A stretch of DNA of 64,000 bases from Pedobacter sp. AK013 (GTDB lineage Bacteria; Bacteroidota; Bacteroidia; Sphingobacteriales; Sphingobacteriaceae): NCBI RefSeq assembly GCF_014205835.1, contig NZ_JACHCQ010000011.1:62001-126000 (forward strand), read 5' to 3'. The notes beneath the pieces are model-generated. The model saw nothing but the letters and a program-made list of their open reading frames with translations, was not told the DNA's origin and made no database searches. The position numbers and the translations under genes are program-made. Below, in pieces: positions 27,152 to 36,424 of this stretch; positions within the stretch are counted from its first letter, which is position 1; the number at the start of each line of letters is the position of its first letter.

Positions 27152-27787
27152 ATGAGCGATAAAGACGTATTGAAAGGCGAATCGAGAGACGGTTATGTGA
27201 AAATAGACCGTTACAACGAAGATAAAATTGAAGCTGTAGCTACACATTATAAAGATATTCTTGGCCAGTTGGGTGAAAACCCCGAGCGCGAAGGCTTATT
27301 AAAAACACCTGAGCGCGTGGCTAAAGCATTACAATATTTAACACATGGTTACGATTTAAAACCTGATGAAATTCTGAGGGGCGCCATGTTTGAAGAGGAT
27401 TATAGCCAAATGGTTGTGGTTAAGGATATTGAAGTGTATTCGATGTGCGAACACCATATGCTGCCTTTCTTCGGTAAAGCACATATCGCTTATATTCCTA
27501 ACGGGCACATTGTTGGTCTAAGTAAAATTCCACGTGTAGTTGATGCCTTTGCCCGCCGTTTACAAGTACAGGAACGTTTAACGAACGAAATTAGGGATTG
27601 TATCCAAAATACCCTTAGTCCGATGGGGGTTGCGGTGGTAATGGAATGCAGGCACTTATGTATGTCTATGCGTGGTGTGCAAAAACAAAACTCGGTAACC
27701 ACAACATCAGCCTTTACAGGAACTTTTTTAAGTAACGATAAAACGAGGGCTGAGTTTTTAAGGTTAATTACTGCAAGTTTAGATTAA
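27152..27787 (+). CDS. folE: GTP cyclohydrolase I
   Basis: A 211-residue enzyme converting GTP to 7,8-dihydroneopterin triphosphate, the first step of folate and pterin synthesis. The family blocks are present: [19 protein letters not shown], then [21 protein letters not shown] with zinc Cys and His ligands, [24 protein letters not shown], and [13 protein letters not shown] with the third zinc ligand Cys. It lies 12 bases after the PTPS-family gene on the same strand, so the two are a short operon (PTPS uses FolE's product). A short N-terminal extension precedes the core, which is common. Confidence 0.98.
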   Translation: MSDKDVLKGESRDGYVKIDRYNEDKIEAVATHYKDILGQLGENPEREGLLKTPERVAKALQYLTHGYDLKPDEILRGAMFEEDYSQMVVVKDIEVYSMCEHHMLPFFGKAHIAYIPNGHIVGLSKIPRVVDAFARRLQVQERLTNEIRDCIQNTLSPMGVAVVMECRHLCMSMRGVQKQNSVTTTSAFTGTFLSNDKTRAEFLRLITASLD

Positions 27788-27966
27788 CCTTAATTAGAGA
27801 GTATCAAGTATCAAGATTTGGATGGTACACCAAATATAAAAAGGTATAGGTTAGGCTTTTAGAAAAACGCTTGACACTATGCTAACCATAGAACTTAAAT
27901 GCATATCAAGTTAGGCACTTGGCATTCAACGCTGGCCGCCAAACGCGATACGCCAAACTAATTATA

Positions 27967-28848
27967 ATGAAAGCATATATTTTTCCCGGACAGGGAGCAC
28001 AGTTTGTAGGTATGGGTAAAGATCTTTATGAGCACCCCAAAGCTGCAGCTTTATTTGAACAGGCCAATGAAATTATCGGTTTCCGTATTAGCGATATTAT
28101 GTTTAACGGAACAGATGAGGAGCTTAAACAAACCAATGTAACCCAACCAGCAATCTTTTTGCATTCGGTTATTTTAGCCAAAGTGTTAGGCGATGATTTT
28201 AAACCAGATATGGTTGCAGGCCATTCCTTGGGCGAATTTTCGGCTTTAGTGGCTGCAAATGCATTAAGCTTTGAAGATGGGTTAAAACTGGTTATTGCCC
28301 GTGCAAATGCCATGCAAAAAGCATGCGAGGCACAGCCATCAACCATGGCAGCTATTTTAGGTTTAGCTGATGATGTGGTTGAAAAAATCTGTGCTGAAAT
28401 TGATGCCGTAGTCGTTCCTGCAAATTACAACTGCCCCGGGCAATTGGTAATTTCGGGCAGCATAGAAGGGATTGATCTGGCTTGTGCTAAACTAACAGAA
28501 GCGGGAGCTAAAAGAGCTTTAAAATTAAATGTAGGCGGTGCATTCCACTCGCCTTTAATGGAACCAGCGAAAATCGAATTACAGGCTGCCATTGAAGCTA
28601 CCAATATTGCATCACCAATTTGCCCTGTTTATCAAAATGTTGATGCTAAGCCATATACAGATCCGGCAGAAATAAAATCTAATTTAATTAAACAATTAAC
28701 AGGTGCTGTACGTTGGACACAGACAGTGGGTAACATGCTTGCCGATGGTGCAACAGAATTTGTAGAAGTTGGTCCGGGTAATGTGTTGCAGGGATTGGTT
28801 AAAAAAGTAAGTCGCGAAGTACAAACCAGTAGTGCTGCGATAGCTTAA
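27967..28848 (+). CDS. fabD: Malonyl-CoA:ACP transacylase
   Basis: A 293-residue enzyme transferring malonyl from CoA to acyl-carrier protein in fatty-acid synthesis. The start is KAYIFPGQGAQFVGMGKDLY. The nucleophile is S87 in AGHSLGEFSALVAA, the His is H194 in GGAFHSPLM, and the C-terminal part reads EVGPGNVLQGLV. The ATG at 27967 begins the conserved MKAYIFPGQG; an in-frame extension starting 48 bases upstream exists but is not family-like. It is followed by a perfect 13-bp terminator hairpin. It does not sit in a fab cluster here. Confidence 0.96.
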   Translation: MKAYIFPGQGAQFVGMGKDLYEHPKAAALFEQANEIIGFRISDIMFNGTDEELKQTNVTQPAIFLHSVILAKVLGDDFKPDMVAGHSLGEFSALVAANALSFEDGLKLVIARANAMQKACEAQPSTMAAILGLADDVVEKICAEIDAVVVPANYNCPGQLVISGSIEGIDLACAKLTEAGAKRALKLNVGGAFHSPLMEPAKIELQAAIEATNIASPICPVYQNVDAKPYTDPAEIKSNLIKQLTGAVRWTQTVGNMLADGATEFVEVGPGNVLQGLVKKVSREVQTSSAAIA

Positions 28849-28873
28849 TTTTATTCAAATAGAATATTAGTGC

Positions 28874-28910
28874 CAACGCCATAAACTCAATGTTTATGGC
28901 GTTGTTTTTT
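28874..28910 (+). terminator. Intrinsic terminator of fabD
   Basis: A perfect 13-bp stem (CAACGCCATAAAC with GTTTATGGCGTTG), loop TCAAT, followed by a T run. The arm core AACGCCATAA also occurs in the helicase terminator at 600. Confidence 0.93.
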
Positions 28911-28937
28911 ATCAATATTTAATATCTTTATCCGTAG

Positions 28938-31900
28938 ATGAAAATGAGCTTTGGTGTAAAAATAAGATTTCTATTGCTTGTTTTGGGCTGCTGCCTCATT
29001 GCAACTTCTATTTCGTTAAGCAGATTTACAACCAAAAGTGAGCTTCTGGAGCACGATGCACAAGAGATTCAACAGAATCTTTTGATCAAAGAAAAGGCGG
29101 TAAAAAGCTTTTTGGCCGATAAACAGCAGGTTGCCAAGGCAAAACAGTTTCACCTCAATCCACAGAATGCGATAAATTTTATCAATGCCTATCGTAAAAA
29201 CAACGGCATAAATCTATTAACCTATCAAAACAACCAGCTTAAGTTTTGGAGCACCTATAAAGTTGGCGAAATAGATCCCACTACAATAAAAGAGGGTAGT
29301 TCGGTATTGTTTTTTTATAATGGCTGGTACGAGGTGATTAAAAGTACTCAGGGTAATTTCAGTTTTATTTTCTTAATCACCATTCAATCTCAATACCCTT
29401 TTAAAGAAACAAAGTATTTTAAAAATGATATCGATCCAATTTTATCAACCACCAAAACATTAACGTTTGCATCTTTTACCGATAAGGACGTGTATGTAAT
29501 AAAAAGTTTGGATAATAAGTTTTTATTTGGCCTTAAAGTAAAACCCGGGTACGCAGAAACCCATTATTCGGGCACACAATTGTGGCTGTTTGTTGCAGGC
29601 ATGTTATGCATCTGCATGTTTTTTAATTCGTTAAGTTCGTTTATTGCCAGGCGTGGACATATTGCCTGGGGTACTTTTTTGCTATTGTTTTTCTTTTTAG
29701 CCTTTAGGTTAACAGATTTATATTACGGTTGGTTTAACCACAGGTTTACCTTAGATCTATTTGATCCGAGGATATATGCAGATAATTTCCTGATGCCTTC
29801 GTTAGGCGATTTTCTGTTAAATGTAATTGCACTAACCTGGTTACTCTTGTTTATGTACAACCATAAGGAACAATATAAGTTTCCGGGGTGGATTAAGCGG
29901 AGTAAAATAATTGGAATGGTTATTCAGGCAGGCTTAATGGTGTTAATTGGCCGGATTGTTTGGGATACCGATGATATTTTCTTCGGATTGATTTTTAACT
30001 CAAAAATTAATTTCGATATCGTTAATATCCTCAAGCTTAGCGGAACCAGTTGGGTAGGTATTGTAATTTTATGTTTGGCCTGGTTTCAGATTTACCTGAT
30101 AACAGCCGTCTCGGCAACAGTAAGCAGTCAATTAAATGTAAGCAATAAAGAGCGGGTCATTATTTTTTTAATTGGCTTTGCAGGTGTTTTTATCTACAAG
30201 TTGGTGGTAGATTTTAATGCATTTTTTATTGTTTTTGCGCTTGTATTATTTATCGTGGCAAGGGCTGTTTATTTAAAAGAAAAAAACTTTTCAATCGGCA
30301 TGTTTGCCATCGTATTTTTTTGTCTGGCTTTTAACACGTCTATTAAGTATACCAAGTATAAAGATATTAAAGAAAGAAGTTTGCGCGAGCCTTTGGCCAG
30401 AAAAGTGCAATCAGCTGAAGATCCGAATGCCATTATTGCTTTAGGTACTTTGGGCGATGAGATTGTTAAAGATAATTTTCTGGCAAACTATTTTAGTCAA
30501 AACCGAAAGGGTGGCTATGCGGTGCTCAAAAATCATATTAAAGATTATTTGGATGGCTATTTAAACCGATACGATTATCAGATCTATCCTTATGATAAAT
30601 TGGGGGCTGCAATAGAAAATGCTGATACGCCACCGATTGATAAGTATAAAAACCTGGTTGAAGCTGGCTCTGTTAAAATTGATGGATCTAATTTTTTTTA
30701 TCAGGTGAACAATACATTTGGTTATCAAGATTACTTTGGGATCATCTCAGTGGTAAATAAAGGCAGTTTATTGGGTACACTTGTTATCGAACTCCGATCG
30801 AAACCTTATAATTATAACAACCGGCTACCCGACCTCTTAGGTGATCAAAAATTAATCAAAGATGAAGATTTTAAGGGTTATTCCATTGCTTTGTACAGCA
30901 ATAATAAATTGCTTAATCAATCTGGAAATTATACATATCCTTTAGATGGAAGCATATTTAAAGGTAGGAAAGATGATTTTGTTACCCTTAGCGATGATAG
31001 TTTGCATTACAGCCATTTGGTTTATAAGCCTTCTGCAAGTAAAATGGTGGTGATAAGTAAAGCAAAGGTAGATTATGTAGAACGTTTGGCAGCGCTGTCT
31101 TTCTTTTTTCTGGTGTTTATCATCTTCTCCTTAGTGCTTTATGGGTTAATATGGTTAATCAAAAACCTTGATGATGATAAGGTGGGCTGGTTCAGTATCA
31201 ACAGGTCTTTAATGATCAATGCCAATAAGATTTTGTATAAAACCAGAATCCAGGTTTCTATTGTATTGGCCGTTGTAGCAACCTTGGTTATTGTGGGCTG
31301 GGGAACCTACTATTACATGAACCATGAGTACCGTGAGCAGCAGGATACTATATTAAAAGATAAAATAAGAAAGGTTCAGCAGAACTTTGAAAAGCAGATT
31401 TTCAGTAATGGCATTATTGCAAACGATGAGAATGCAGCAGCAGATTTTAACAATTTTGCCGATATCAATAATGCTGATTTGAATTTATATGACTTGGATG
31501 GCAACCTGATCATGACGACCTATCCTAAGCTTTATAATTATAAAATTATTGGCAAGAAAATGGGGCCAACAGCCTTCTTTTCTCTAAGTGGTTTACACCG
31601 ATCAGAATTTATCAACCCAGAGGAGAAAATTGGTAATTTAACCTATGCTGCTGCATATGCCCCAATTAGGAACGCTCAAAATAAAACAATTGCCTATATT
31701 GGTTTGCCCAATTACTCTACCGAAGAAGAATATACCGATAAACTGGCGCTTTTTGTAAGTAACCTGATTAATCTTTATGCACTGGTATTTGTGGCCATTG
31801 GGGTATTGGCTGTATTTTTGGCCAATCAAATTACCAATCCCTTAACTTTTATTCAGGATAGTATTAGTAAAACTAAAATAGGGCAAAAGAATGAGCCTAT

Positions 31901-32669
31901 TGTATGGCGTAGACATGATGAGATCGGCTCTTTAATTAAGGAATATAATCATATGATTGCGGCCTTAGAAGATAGTGCAATTAAACTGGCCAGATCGGAA
32001 CGGGAGAGTGCCTGGCGTGAAATGGCCAAACAGGTTGCTCACGAAATTAAGAATCCACTAACGCCTTTAAAGCTAGGTGTTCAGTTGTTGGAGAAATCGT
32101 GGAAAGAGAAAGATCCTAATTTCGAACTGAAGTTTAATAAGTTTAGCAAATCATTTATAGAACAGATTGATAGCCTTTCGAAAATTGCTTCTGAATTTTC
32201 GAATTTTGCCAAAATGCCCGATACCAACCTGGAGCGACTTTCTTTACTTCCGATTATTGAGCAGGCAAGAGAGGTATTTAAAAGCACCGAAAACGTTACC
32301 ATTGATGTGTTAAACAAGAGCGAGAAGGATATCGAAATCATGGCAGACCACGATCAGCTTTTAAGAACGTTTAATAACCTGCTTAAAAACGCGATAGAAG
32401 CTATAGATGAGGAAACTTTATGCTGCATTACCATTATTGTATATGTAGATGCGAAAAATGCATATATAGAAATAAAGGATAATGGAAAAGGCATACCGCC
32501 AACCCTGCAGGATAAAATATTTGTACCGAACTTTACTACAAAAACATCGGGCACTGGTTTAGGTTTAGCCTTTGTTAAGCAGGCTGTAGAAAATGCTGGC
32601 GGTTCAGTTAAATTTACCTCAATAAGCGGGTTAGGAACAACGTTCTATCTGAACTTTCCTTTAGTTTAA
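28938..32669 (+). CDS. Large NtrY-like sensor histidine kinase with HAMP domain
   Basis: A 1243-residue membrane kinase, far longer than usual. An N-terminal TM (about 8-27) and an extracytoplasmic part are followed by a bundle of about eight membrane helices (about 215-465), a second sensor region, TMs near 715-740 and 775-795, a third extracytoplasmic part, and a TM near 940-965. HAMP comes next. The HisKA segment has H1035 in MAKQVAHEIKNPLTPLKLGV, the NtrY/NtrB-like H-box, and the ATPase part shows KDNGKGIPP and TSGTGLGLAFVKQA. No response regulator gene is adjacent, so it is orphan here. The ligand and partner are unknown. Confidence 0.9.
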   Translation: MKMSFGVKIRFLLLVLGCCLIATSISLSRFTTKSELLEHDAQEIQQNLLIKEKAVKSFLADKQQVAKAKQFHLNPQNAINFINAYRKNNGINLLTYQNNQLKFWSTYKVGEIDPTTIKEGSSVLFFYNGWYEVIKSTQGNFSFIFLITIQSQYPFKETKYFKNDIDPILSTTKTLTFASFTDKDVYVIKSLDNKFLFGLKVKPGYAETHYSGTQLWLFVAGMLCICMFFNSLSSFIARRGHIAWGTFLLLFFFLAFRLTDLYYGWFNHRFTLDLFDPRIYADNFLMPSLGDFLLNVIALTWLLLFMYNHKEQYKFPGWIKRSKIIGMVIQAGLMVLIGRIVWDTDDIFFGLIFNSKINFDIVNILKLSGTSWVGIVILCLAWFQIYLITAVSATVSSQLNVSNKERVIIFLIGFAGVFIYKLVVDFNAFFIVFALVLFIVARAVYLKEKNFSIGMFAIVFFCLAFNTSIKYTKYKDIKERSLREPLARKVQSAEDPNAIIALGTLGDEIVKDNFLANYFSQNRKGGYAVLKNHIKDYLDGYLNRYDYQIYPYDKLGAAIENADTPPIDKYKNLVEAGSVKIDGSNFFYQVNNTFGYQDYFGIISVVNKGSLLGTLVIELRSKPYNYNNRLPDLLGDQKLIKDEDFKGYSIALYSNNKLLNQSGNYTYPLDGSIFKGRKDDFVTLSDDSLHYSHLVYKPSASKMVVISKAKVDYVERLAALSFFFLVFIIFSLVLYGLIWLIKNLDDDKVGWFSINRSLMINANKILYKTRIQVSIVLAVVATLVIVGWGTYYYMNHEYREQQDTILKDKIRKVQQNFEKQIFSNGIIANDENAAADFNNFADINNADLNLYDLDGNLIMTTYPKLYNYKIIGKKMGPTAFFSLSGLHRSEFINPEEKIGNLTYAAAYAPIRNAQNKTIAYIGLPNYSTEEEYTDKLALFVSNLINLYALVFVAIGVLAVFLANQITNPLTFIQDSISKTKIGQKNEPIVWRRHDEIGSLIKEYNHMIAALEDSAIKLARSERESAWREMAKQVAHEIKNPLTPLKLGVQLLEKSWKEKDPNFELKFNKFSKSFIEQIDSLSKIASEFSNFAKMPDTNLERLSLLPIIEQAREVFKSTENVTIDVLNKSEKDIEIMADHDQLLRTFNNLLKNAIEAIDEETLCCITIIVYVDAKNAYIEIKDNGKGIPPTLQDKIFVPNFTTKTSGTGLGLAFVKQAVENAGGSVKFTSISGLGTTFYLNFPLV

Positions 32670-32705
32670 ATGAAAAATAAGGTAGATTGGTTAATCGGAC
32701 AGGGG

Positions 32706-33608
32706 TTATCTCAGCTCCACTTGCGCCTTGCCCATGGTATTACCATCAGCATATAAAATTACGGTATATATGCCTTTTATAAATGGTTTAGGGTTTGTCC
32801 AGTCGATAACATAGGTGCTGTCATCGTTATTGTAGTCAATAAAAATAGAATGACTGAATTGCATATCCTGTCCATCTGCTTCGAAATGGTTCCCTTCGTC
32901 TGCTAGCAGGTTTCCTGCCGGATCAAATACCCGAAGGTAAATGTTATGATGTCCTTTTTCAGCTAACTGGTTCGGCACAACGTTAAAACGCACACTTAAC
33001 TTTTCGGCCGTAGATGATTTGCTCACTTCTACTTTTTTGCCGTTAGATTTTGTTCTGAAAGCAATAATTTCGGCCGATTGAAGCTTTAATGCGGCGGCTG
33101 TTTTCACTTTCGCATTTAAATTAGAGTTTTCGTTCTCCAGGTTCGATGCCTTATTACTGATGTTTCTTAGTGAGTTTTGTAAACTATCGCGACTATTTTT
33201 TAGAAAAATATTGTCTTTTTGCAGCTGAATAATCTGATCATTGTAATTTTTTACAAATGTTTTCAGGTCATTAATTTGTGCATTGGCTTTGTCGAGTTCG
33301 CCCTGGGTAATCTGGTTTTTTTCTAAAGCAGTTTTAAGTTCTTCAATTTTTACCCGCGCAAGCTTCTGTTCTTCAACAAGTTTCTCGTTTAAATCCAGGT
33401 TCAATGCATTAACCTTATCCAGCTCAACCTCGATTTTTTCTACCTCCAGCCGTAGTTTATCCTTCTCTGCACTAACGGTAACAAATCTTTCGCTTTGTTG
33501 TCGGTCTTTAAAAAACAAGTAAGCATTTGTGCCAATTAAAGCAGCAATAACGATGACCAGGAAGTAAATTTTGTTTCTATCACCCTTATTAATCTTTTGT
33601 GGTTCCAT
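32706..33608 (-). CDS. Membrane-anchored coiled-coil protein of unknown function
   Basis: A 300-residue protein with one N-terminal membrane helix (about residues 14-33, KIYFLVIVIAALIGTNAYLFF). A long heptad-rich coiled coil covers about 38-170 (repeated LRLEVEKIEVELDKVNALN-like, then DNIFLKNSRDSLQNSLR). The C-terminal beta-rich domain of about 120 residues reads KKVEVSKSSTAEKLSVRFNV and IYLRVFDPAGNLLADEG. The tail looks extracytoplasmic. I do not recognise a named family; such proteins occur in Sphingobacteria as hypothetical. It is convergent with the large kinase gene, whose stop lies 36 bases from its own. Confidence 0.6.
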   Translation of the reverse strand: MEPQKINKGDRNKIYFLVIVIAALIGTNAYLFFKDRQQSERFVTVSAEKDKLRLEVEKIEVELDKVNALNLDLNEKLVEEQKLARVKIEELKTALEKNQITQGELDKANAQINDLKTFVKNYNDQIIQLQKDNIFLKNSRDSLQNSLRNISNKASNLENENSNLNAKVKTAAALKLQSAEIIAFRTKSNGKKVEVSKSSTAEKLSVRFNVVPNQLAEKGHHNIYLRVFDPAGNLLADEGNHFEADGQDMQFSHSIFIDYNNDDSTYVIDWTNPKPFIKGIYTVILYADGNTMGKAQVELR

Positions 33609-33814
33609 TTTTAATAACGCTGTATCTTCTGTAAATTAATATACTTTTGTTCTCCATAGGTAAATGGGGGTACACAATTAATTTTAGCAGGGCGCAAATT
33701 AAAATTTTTTAAAAACTTATAAGAGTTTTTAAAAAAAATCGTTTAATTGCTAATGTTCATTTGTATTCAAATCAACACAAACACACAACCTGAATAAAAA
33801 ATAAGACAGAAATA

Positions 33815-35359
33815 ATGCTTAAAAACTTCCTATACGCACTTTTATCTTTAACTGTAATACCTTATATATTAAATGCACAACCATTATCAAAAATTGCACC
33901 AAAAAGGGAGTTTAGAGGTGTTTGGGTAGCTACTGTAACCAATATAGACTGGCCATCTAAACCAGGTTTAAGCATTGATCAACAAAAGCAGGAGCTGATT
34001 GGCCTTTTAGAAAGGCATAAAAGCCAAGGGATGAATGTTATTATTTTGCAGGTTAGGCCCGCGGCAGATGCATTCTATGCAAAATCTAGAGAACCATGGA
34101 GCCAGTGGTTAATGGGGAAACAGGGTTTGGCACCAGCACCTGGATATGATCCTTTGGCCTTCGCCGTTAAAGAAGCACATTTCAGGGGAATGGAGCTTCA
34201 TGCCTGGTTTAATCCTTATAGAGCCAGTATGAGCAGCACTGCTGTATTGAGCGAAAACCATGCTTATCGTAAACATCCCGATTGGTTTTTTACCTATGGA
34301 GGCAAAAAACAGTTTGATCCGGGTATCCCAGATGTGAGGGAATATATTGTTCAGGTAATTTTAGACGTGGTAAAGGGCTATGATATTGATGGTATTCATT
34401 TCGATGATTATTTTTACCCTTATAAAGTAGAGGGGCAAACGATTAATGATGGTAACACTTTTTACAAATACCCTAATAATTTTTCGGACATAAAAGATTG
34501 GAGGCGTAACAACGTCGATCTGCTCATCAAACAGCTTGACGATAGTATCCATCATTATAAGAAATGGGTGAAGTTTGGTATTAGTCCTTTTGGTATCTGG
34601 AAAAATAAAAATGAAGATCCAGAAGGCTCTGCTACCAGTGGCCTATCCAACTACGCAGAATTATTTGCCGATAGCCGTAAGTGGGTTAAAGAGGGCTGGG
34701 TAGATTACATTAATCCTCAAATTTATTTTACGTTTACCAGGAGAGTAGCACCTTATGGTGTTTTAGTTGATTGGTGGAGCAATAATACCTTCGGTAGGCA
34801 TGTTTATATTGGGCAGGGTGCCTATCTGGTAAACTCGAGAGCAGAAGCAGCCTGGAAAAACCTAAGCGAAATACCCAAGCAGATTAGATACCTTAGAGAT
34901 AACAACCGGATTCAGGGTAGCGTGTTTTTTAGTTCTAAATCATTAAGCACGGTTGCTAAGGCGGTTGGCGATTCGCTAAAGAACGATCTTTATAAATATC
35001 CTGCTTTGCCACCGCAAATGCCATGGCTGGATGAGGTACCACCAAACGAGCCTCAAGCATTAACCGCTGATGCACTAAAAGATGGTGTACATTTAAAATG
35101 GCAACTTCCACTAAAGGCAAAAGATGGAGAAACGGCTTCGGGATTTGTAGTTTACCGATTTAATGAAGGAGAGAAGATTTCGATACTCGATCCTAAGAAC
35201 ATTATTAAAATAAGCTTTGAAGATTATGTTTCCTATATTGATACCAGTGTAGAAAGTGGAAAGCGGTACAGCTACCTCGTAACAGCGTTAGATCGATTAA
35301 AAAATGAAAGTGAGCCTAGTGGGCCTGTTGGTATTGAAGTCCCTTTAGCAAAGGAGTAA
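33815..35359 (+). CDS. GHL10/YngK-like glycosidase (family 10-like hydrolase) with fibronectin-type tail
   Basis: A 514-residue secreted enzyme. It has a signal peptide (MLKNFLYALLSLTVIPYILNAQ) and then the GHL10 (PF02638, YngK/DigH) domain, starting KREFRGVWVATVTNIDWPS. This continues with LQVRPAADAFYAKSREPWSQW, AWFNPYRAS and DIDGIHFDDYFYPY, which carries the acidic catalytic candidates. A C-terminal fibronectin-type region starts near residue 405. E. coli DigH of this family cleaves denuded (peptide-free) peptidoglycan glycan strands, so a role in glycan release for the neighbouring amino-sugar genes is likely. The LacI-family gene converges nine bases after its stop. Confidence 0.9.
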   Translation: MLKNFLYALLSLTVIPYILNAQPLSKIAPKREFRGVWVATVTNIDWPSKPGLSIDQQKQELIGLLERHKSQGMNVIILQVRPAADAFYAKSREPWSQWLMGKQGLAPAPGYDPLAFAVKEAHFRGMELHAWFNPYRASMSSTAVLSENHAYRKHPDWFFTYGGKKQFDPGIPDVREYIVQVILDVVKGYDIDGIHFDDYFYPYKVEGQTINDGNTFYKYPNNFSDIKDWRRNNVDLLIKQLDDSIHHYKKWVKFGISPFGIWKNKNEDPEGSATSGLSNYAELFADSRKWVKEGWVDYINPQIYFTFTRRVAPYGVLVDWWSNNTFGRHVYIGQGAYLVNSRAEAAWKNLSEIPKQIRYLRDNNRIQGSVFFSSKSLSTVAKAVGDSLKNDLYKYPALPPQMPWLDEVPPNEPQALTADALKDGVHLKWQLPLKAKDGETASGFVVYRFNEGEKISILDPKNIIKISFEDYVSYIDTSVESGKRYSYLVTALDRLKNESEPSGPVGIEVPLAKE

Positions 35360-35368
35360 TAGGTTTTT

Positions 35369-36388
35369 TTAACTCTTTTTATTGGTCGATTCTCTTTCTA
35401 CAACAGCTGGGTCAAGCACAATATGCTCCATATTTGCGTATGGGTTTTCCTGATTAATCATTTTCAGAAACATTTTAGCACATTCTTGGCCCATTTGTGA
35501 TGCATGCTGATCAATTGTTGATAGGTTAGGTGTGATGTAAGCTGAGAATGCTTCATTGGCAAAGCCAATTACACCAATTTCGGGAGGTGTTTCATCAATC
35601 TCTTTTAACTTTTTAATTACACCCAGCGCGGTAAAATCATCACCAGCAATAATAGCATCGGGTTTATTTTTGCTACGCATTAACTTACCTGCACCAAATC
35701 GGCCGTCTTTAATAGATAAACCTCCAAAAATAATATGCTCTTCTATTAGCGGAAGGTTATGGTCTGCTAAAGCTGCCTTGTACCCTTCTAAGCGATCATT
35801 AAATATTTTAATCTGGTGAACAGTGGTTACAAATGCAATTTTTTGATAGCCCTGGTCGATCAAATGTTTCGTAGCAATATATCCTGCCTTAAAATCATCG
35901 AGTGTAATGGTAGGGACTTTTAAATCTGTATTTACACGGTCGAATAATATAAGGGGCTTATTTTGCTTAATAATTTCGTCAAAGTGCGAAACATCTTCTG
36001 TTTCTAATGACATTGAAGCCATAATGCCATCTACCTGTGCTTCTAGTAGCGTTCTTACGCCGTTTATTTCATTTTCAACAGATTCGTTAGATTGATAAAT
36101 AATAACACGGTAGCCGCTATCCTTCAGGCCATCTTCTATACAATGGATAATAGATGCAAAGAAATGTGCCTGTACACTTGGCACAATTACACCAATGATA
36201 TGGGTTTTGCCAGATTTTAATGCAGATGCGAGTTTATTTGGGCTATAATTTAATTTTTTAGCCATTTCTACAACGGCCTTTCTCGTAGTATCGCTTATTG
36301 CGGGGAAGCCACTAAGTGCCCTCGAAACAGTTGATACTGTAATGTTTAGCGCTTTCGCTATATCGTATATGGTGGTTTTCTTTTTCAA
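35369..36388 (-). CDS. LacI-family transcriptional regulator
   Basis: A 339-residue repressor. The N-terminal HTH is TIYDIAKALNITVSTVSRAL and is followed by the hinge (YSPNKLASALKSGKTHIIGV). A periplasmic-binding-protein-like effector domain follows, with IGVIVPSVQAHFFASI, VDGIMASMS and IGVIGFANEAFSAYITPNLSTI. The start is a TTG that lies directly after an in-frame TAA, and no in-frame ATG precedes the HTH, so the TTG start is forced. Neighbours are the GHL10 glycosidase and a NagX-like acyltransferase on the same strand. The effector is probably an amino sugar or sugar phosphate; this is inference. Confidence 0.95.
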   Translation of the reverse strand: MKKKTTIYDIAKALNITVSTVSRALSGFPAISDTTRKAVVEMAKKLNYSPNKLASALKSGKTHIIGVIVPSVQAHFFASIIHCIEDGLKDSGYRVIIYQSNESVENEINGVRTLLEAQVDGIMASMSLETEDVSHFDEIIKQNKPLILFDRVNTDLKVPTITLDDFKAGYIATKHLIDQGYQKIAFVTTVHQIKIFNDRLEGYKAALADHNLPLIEEHIIFGGLSIKDGRFGAGKLMRSKNKPDAIIAGDDFTALGVIKKLKEIDETPPEIGVIGFANEAFSAYITPNLSTIDQHASQMGQECAKMFLKMINQENPYANMEHIVLDPAVVERESTNKKS

Positions 36389-36424
36389 TTAGGGATGCAA
36401 TCGTTCAATTATAGCATAAATTTA

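Noticed and set aside
27788..27966. Possible regulatory RNA between folE and fabD
   Set aside because: The stretch has loose repeats such as AGTATCAAGTATCAAG but no stable, conserved-looking structure I can support.
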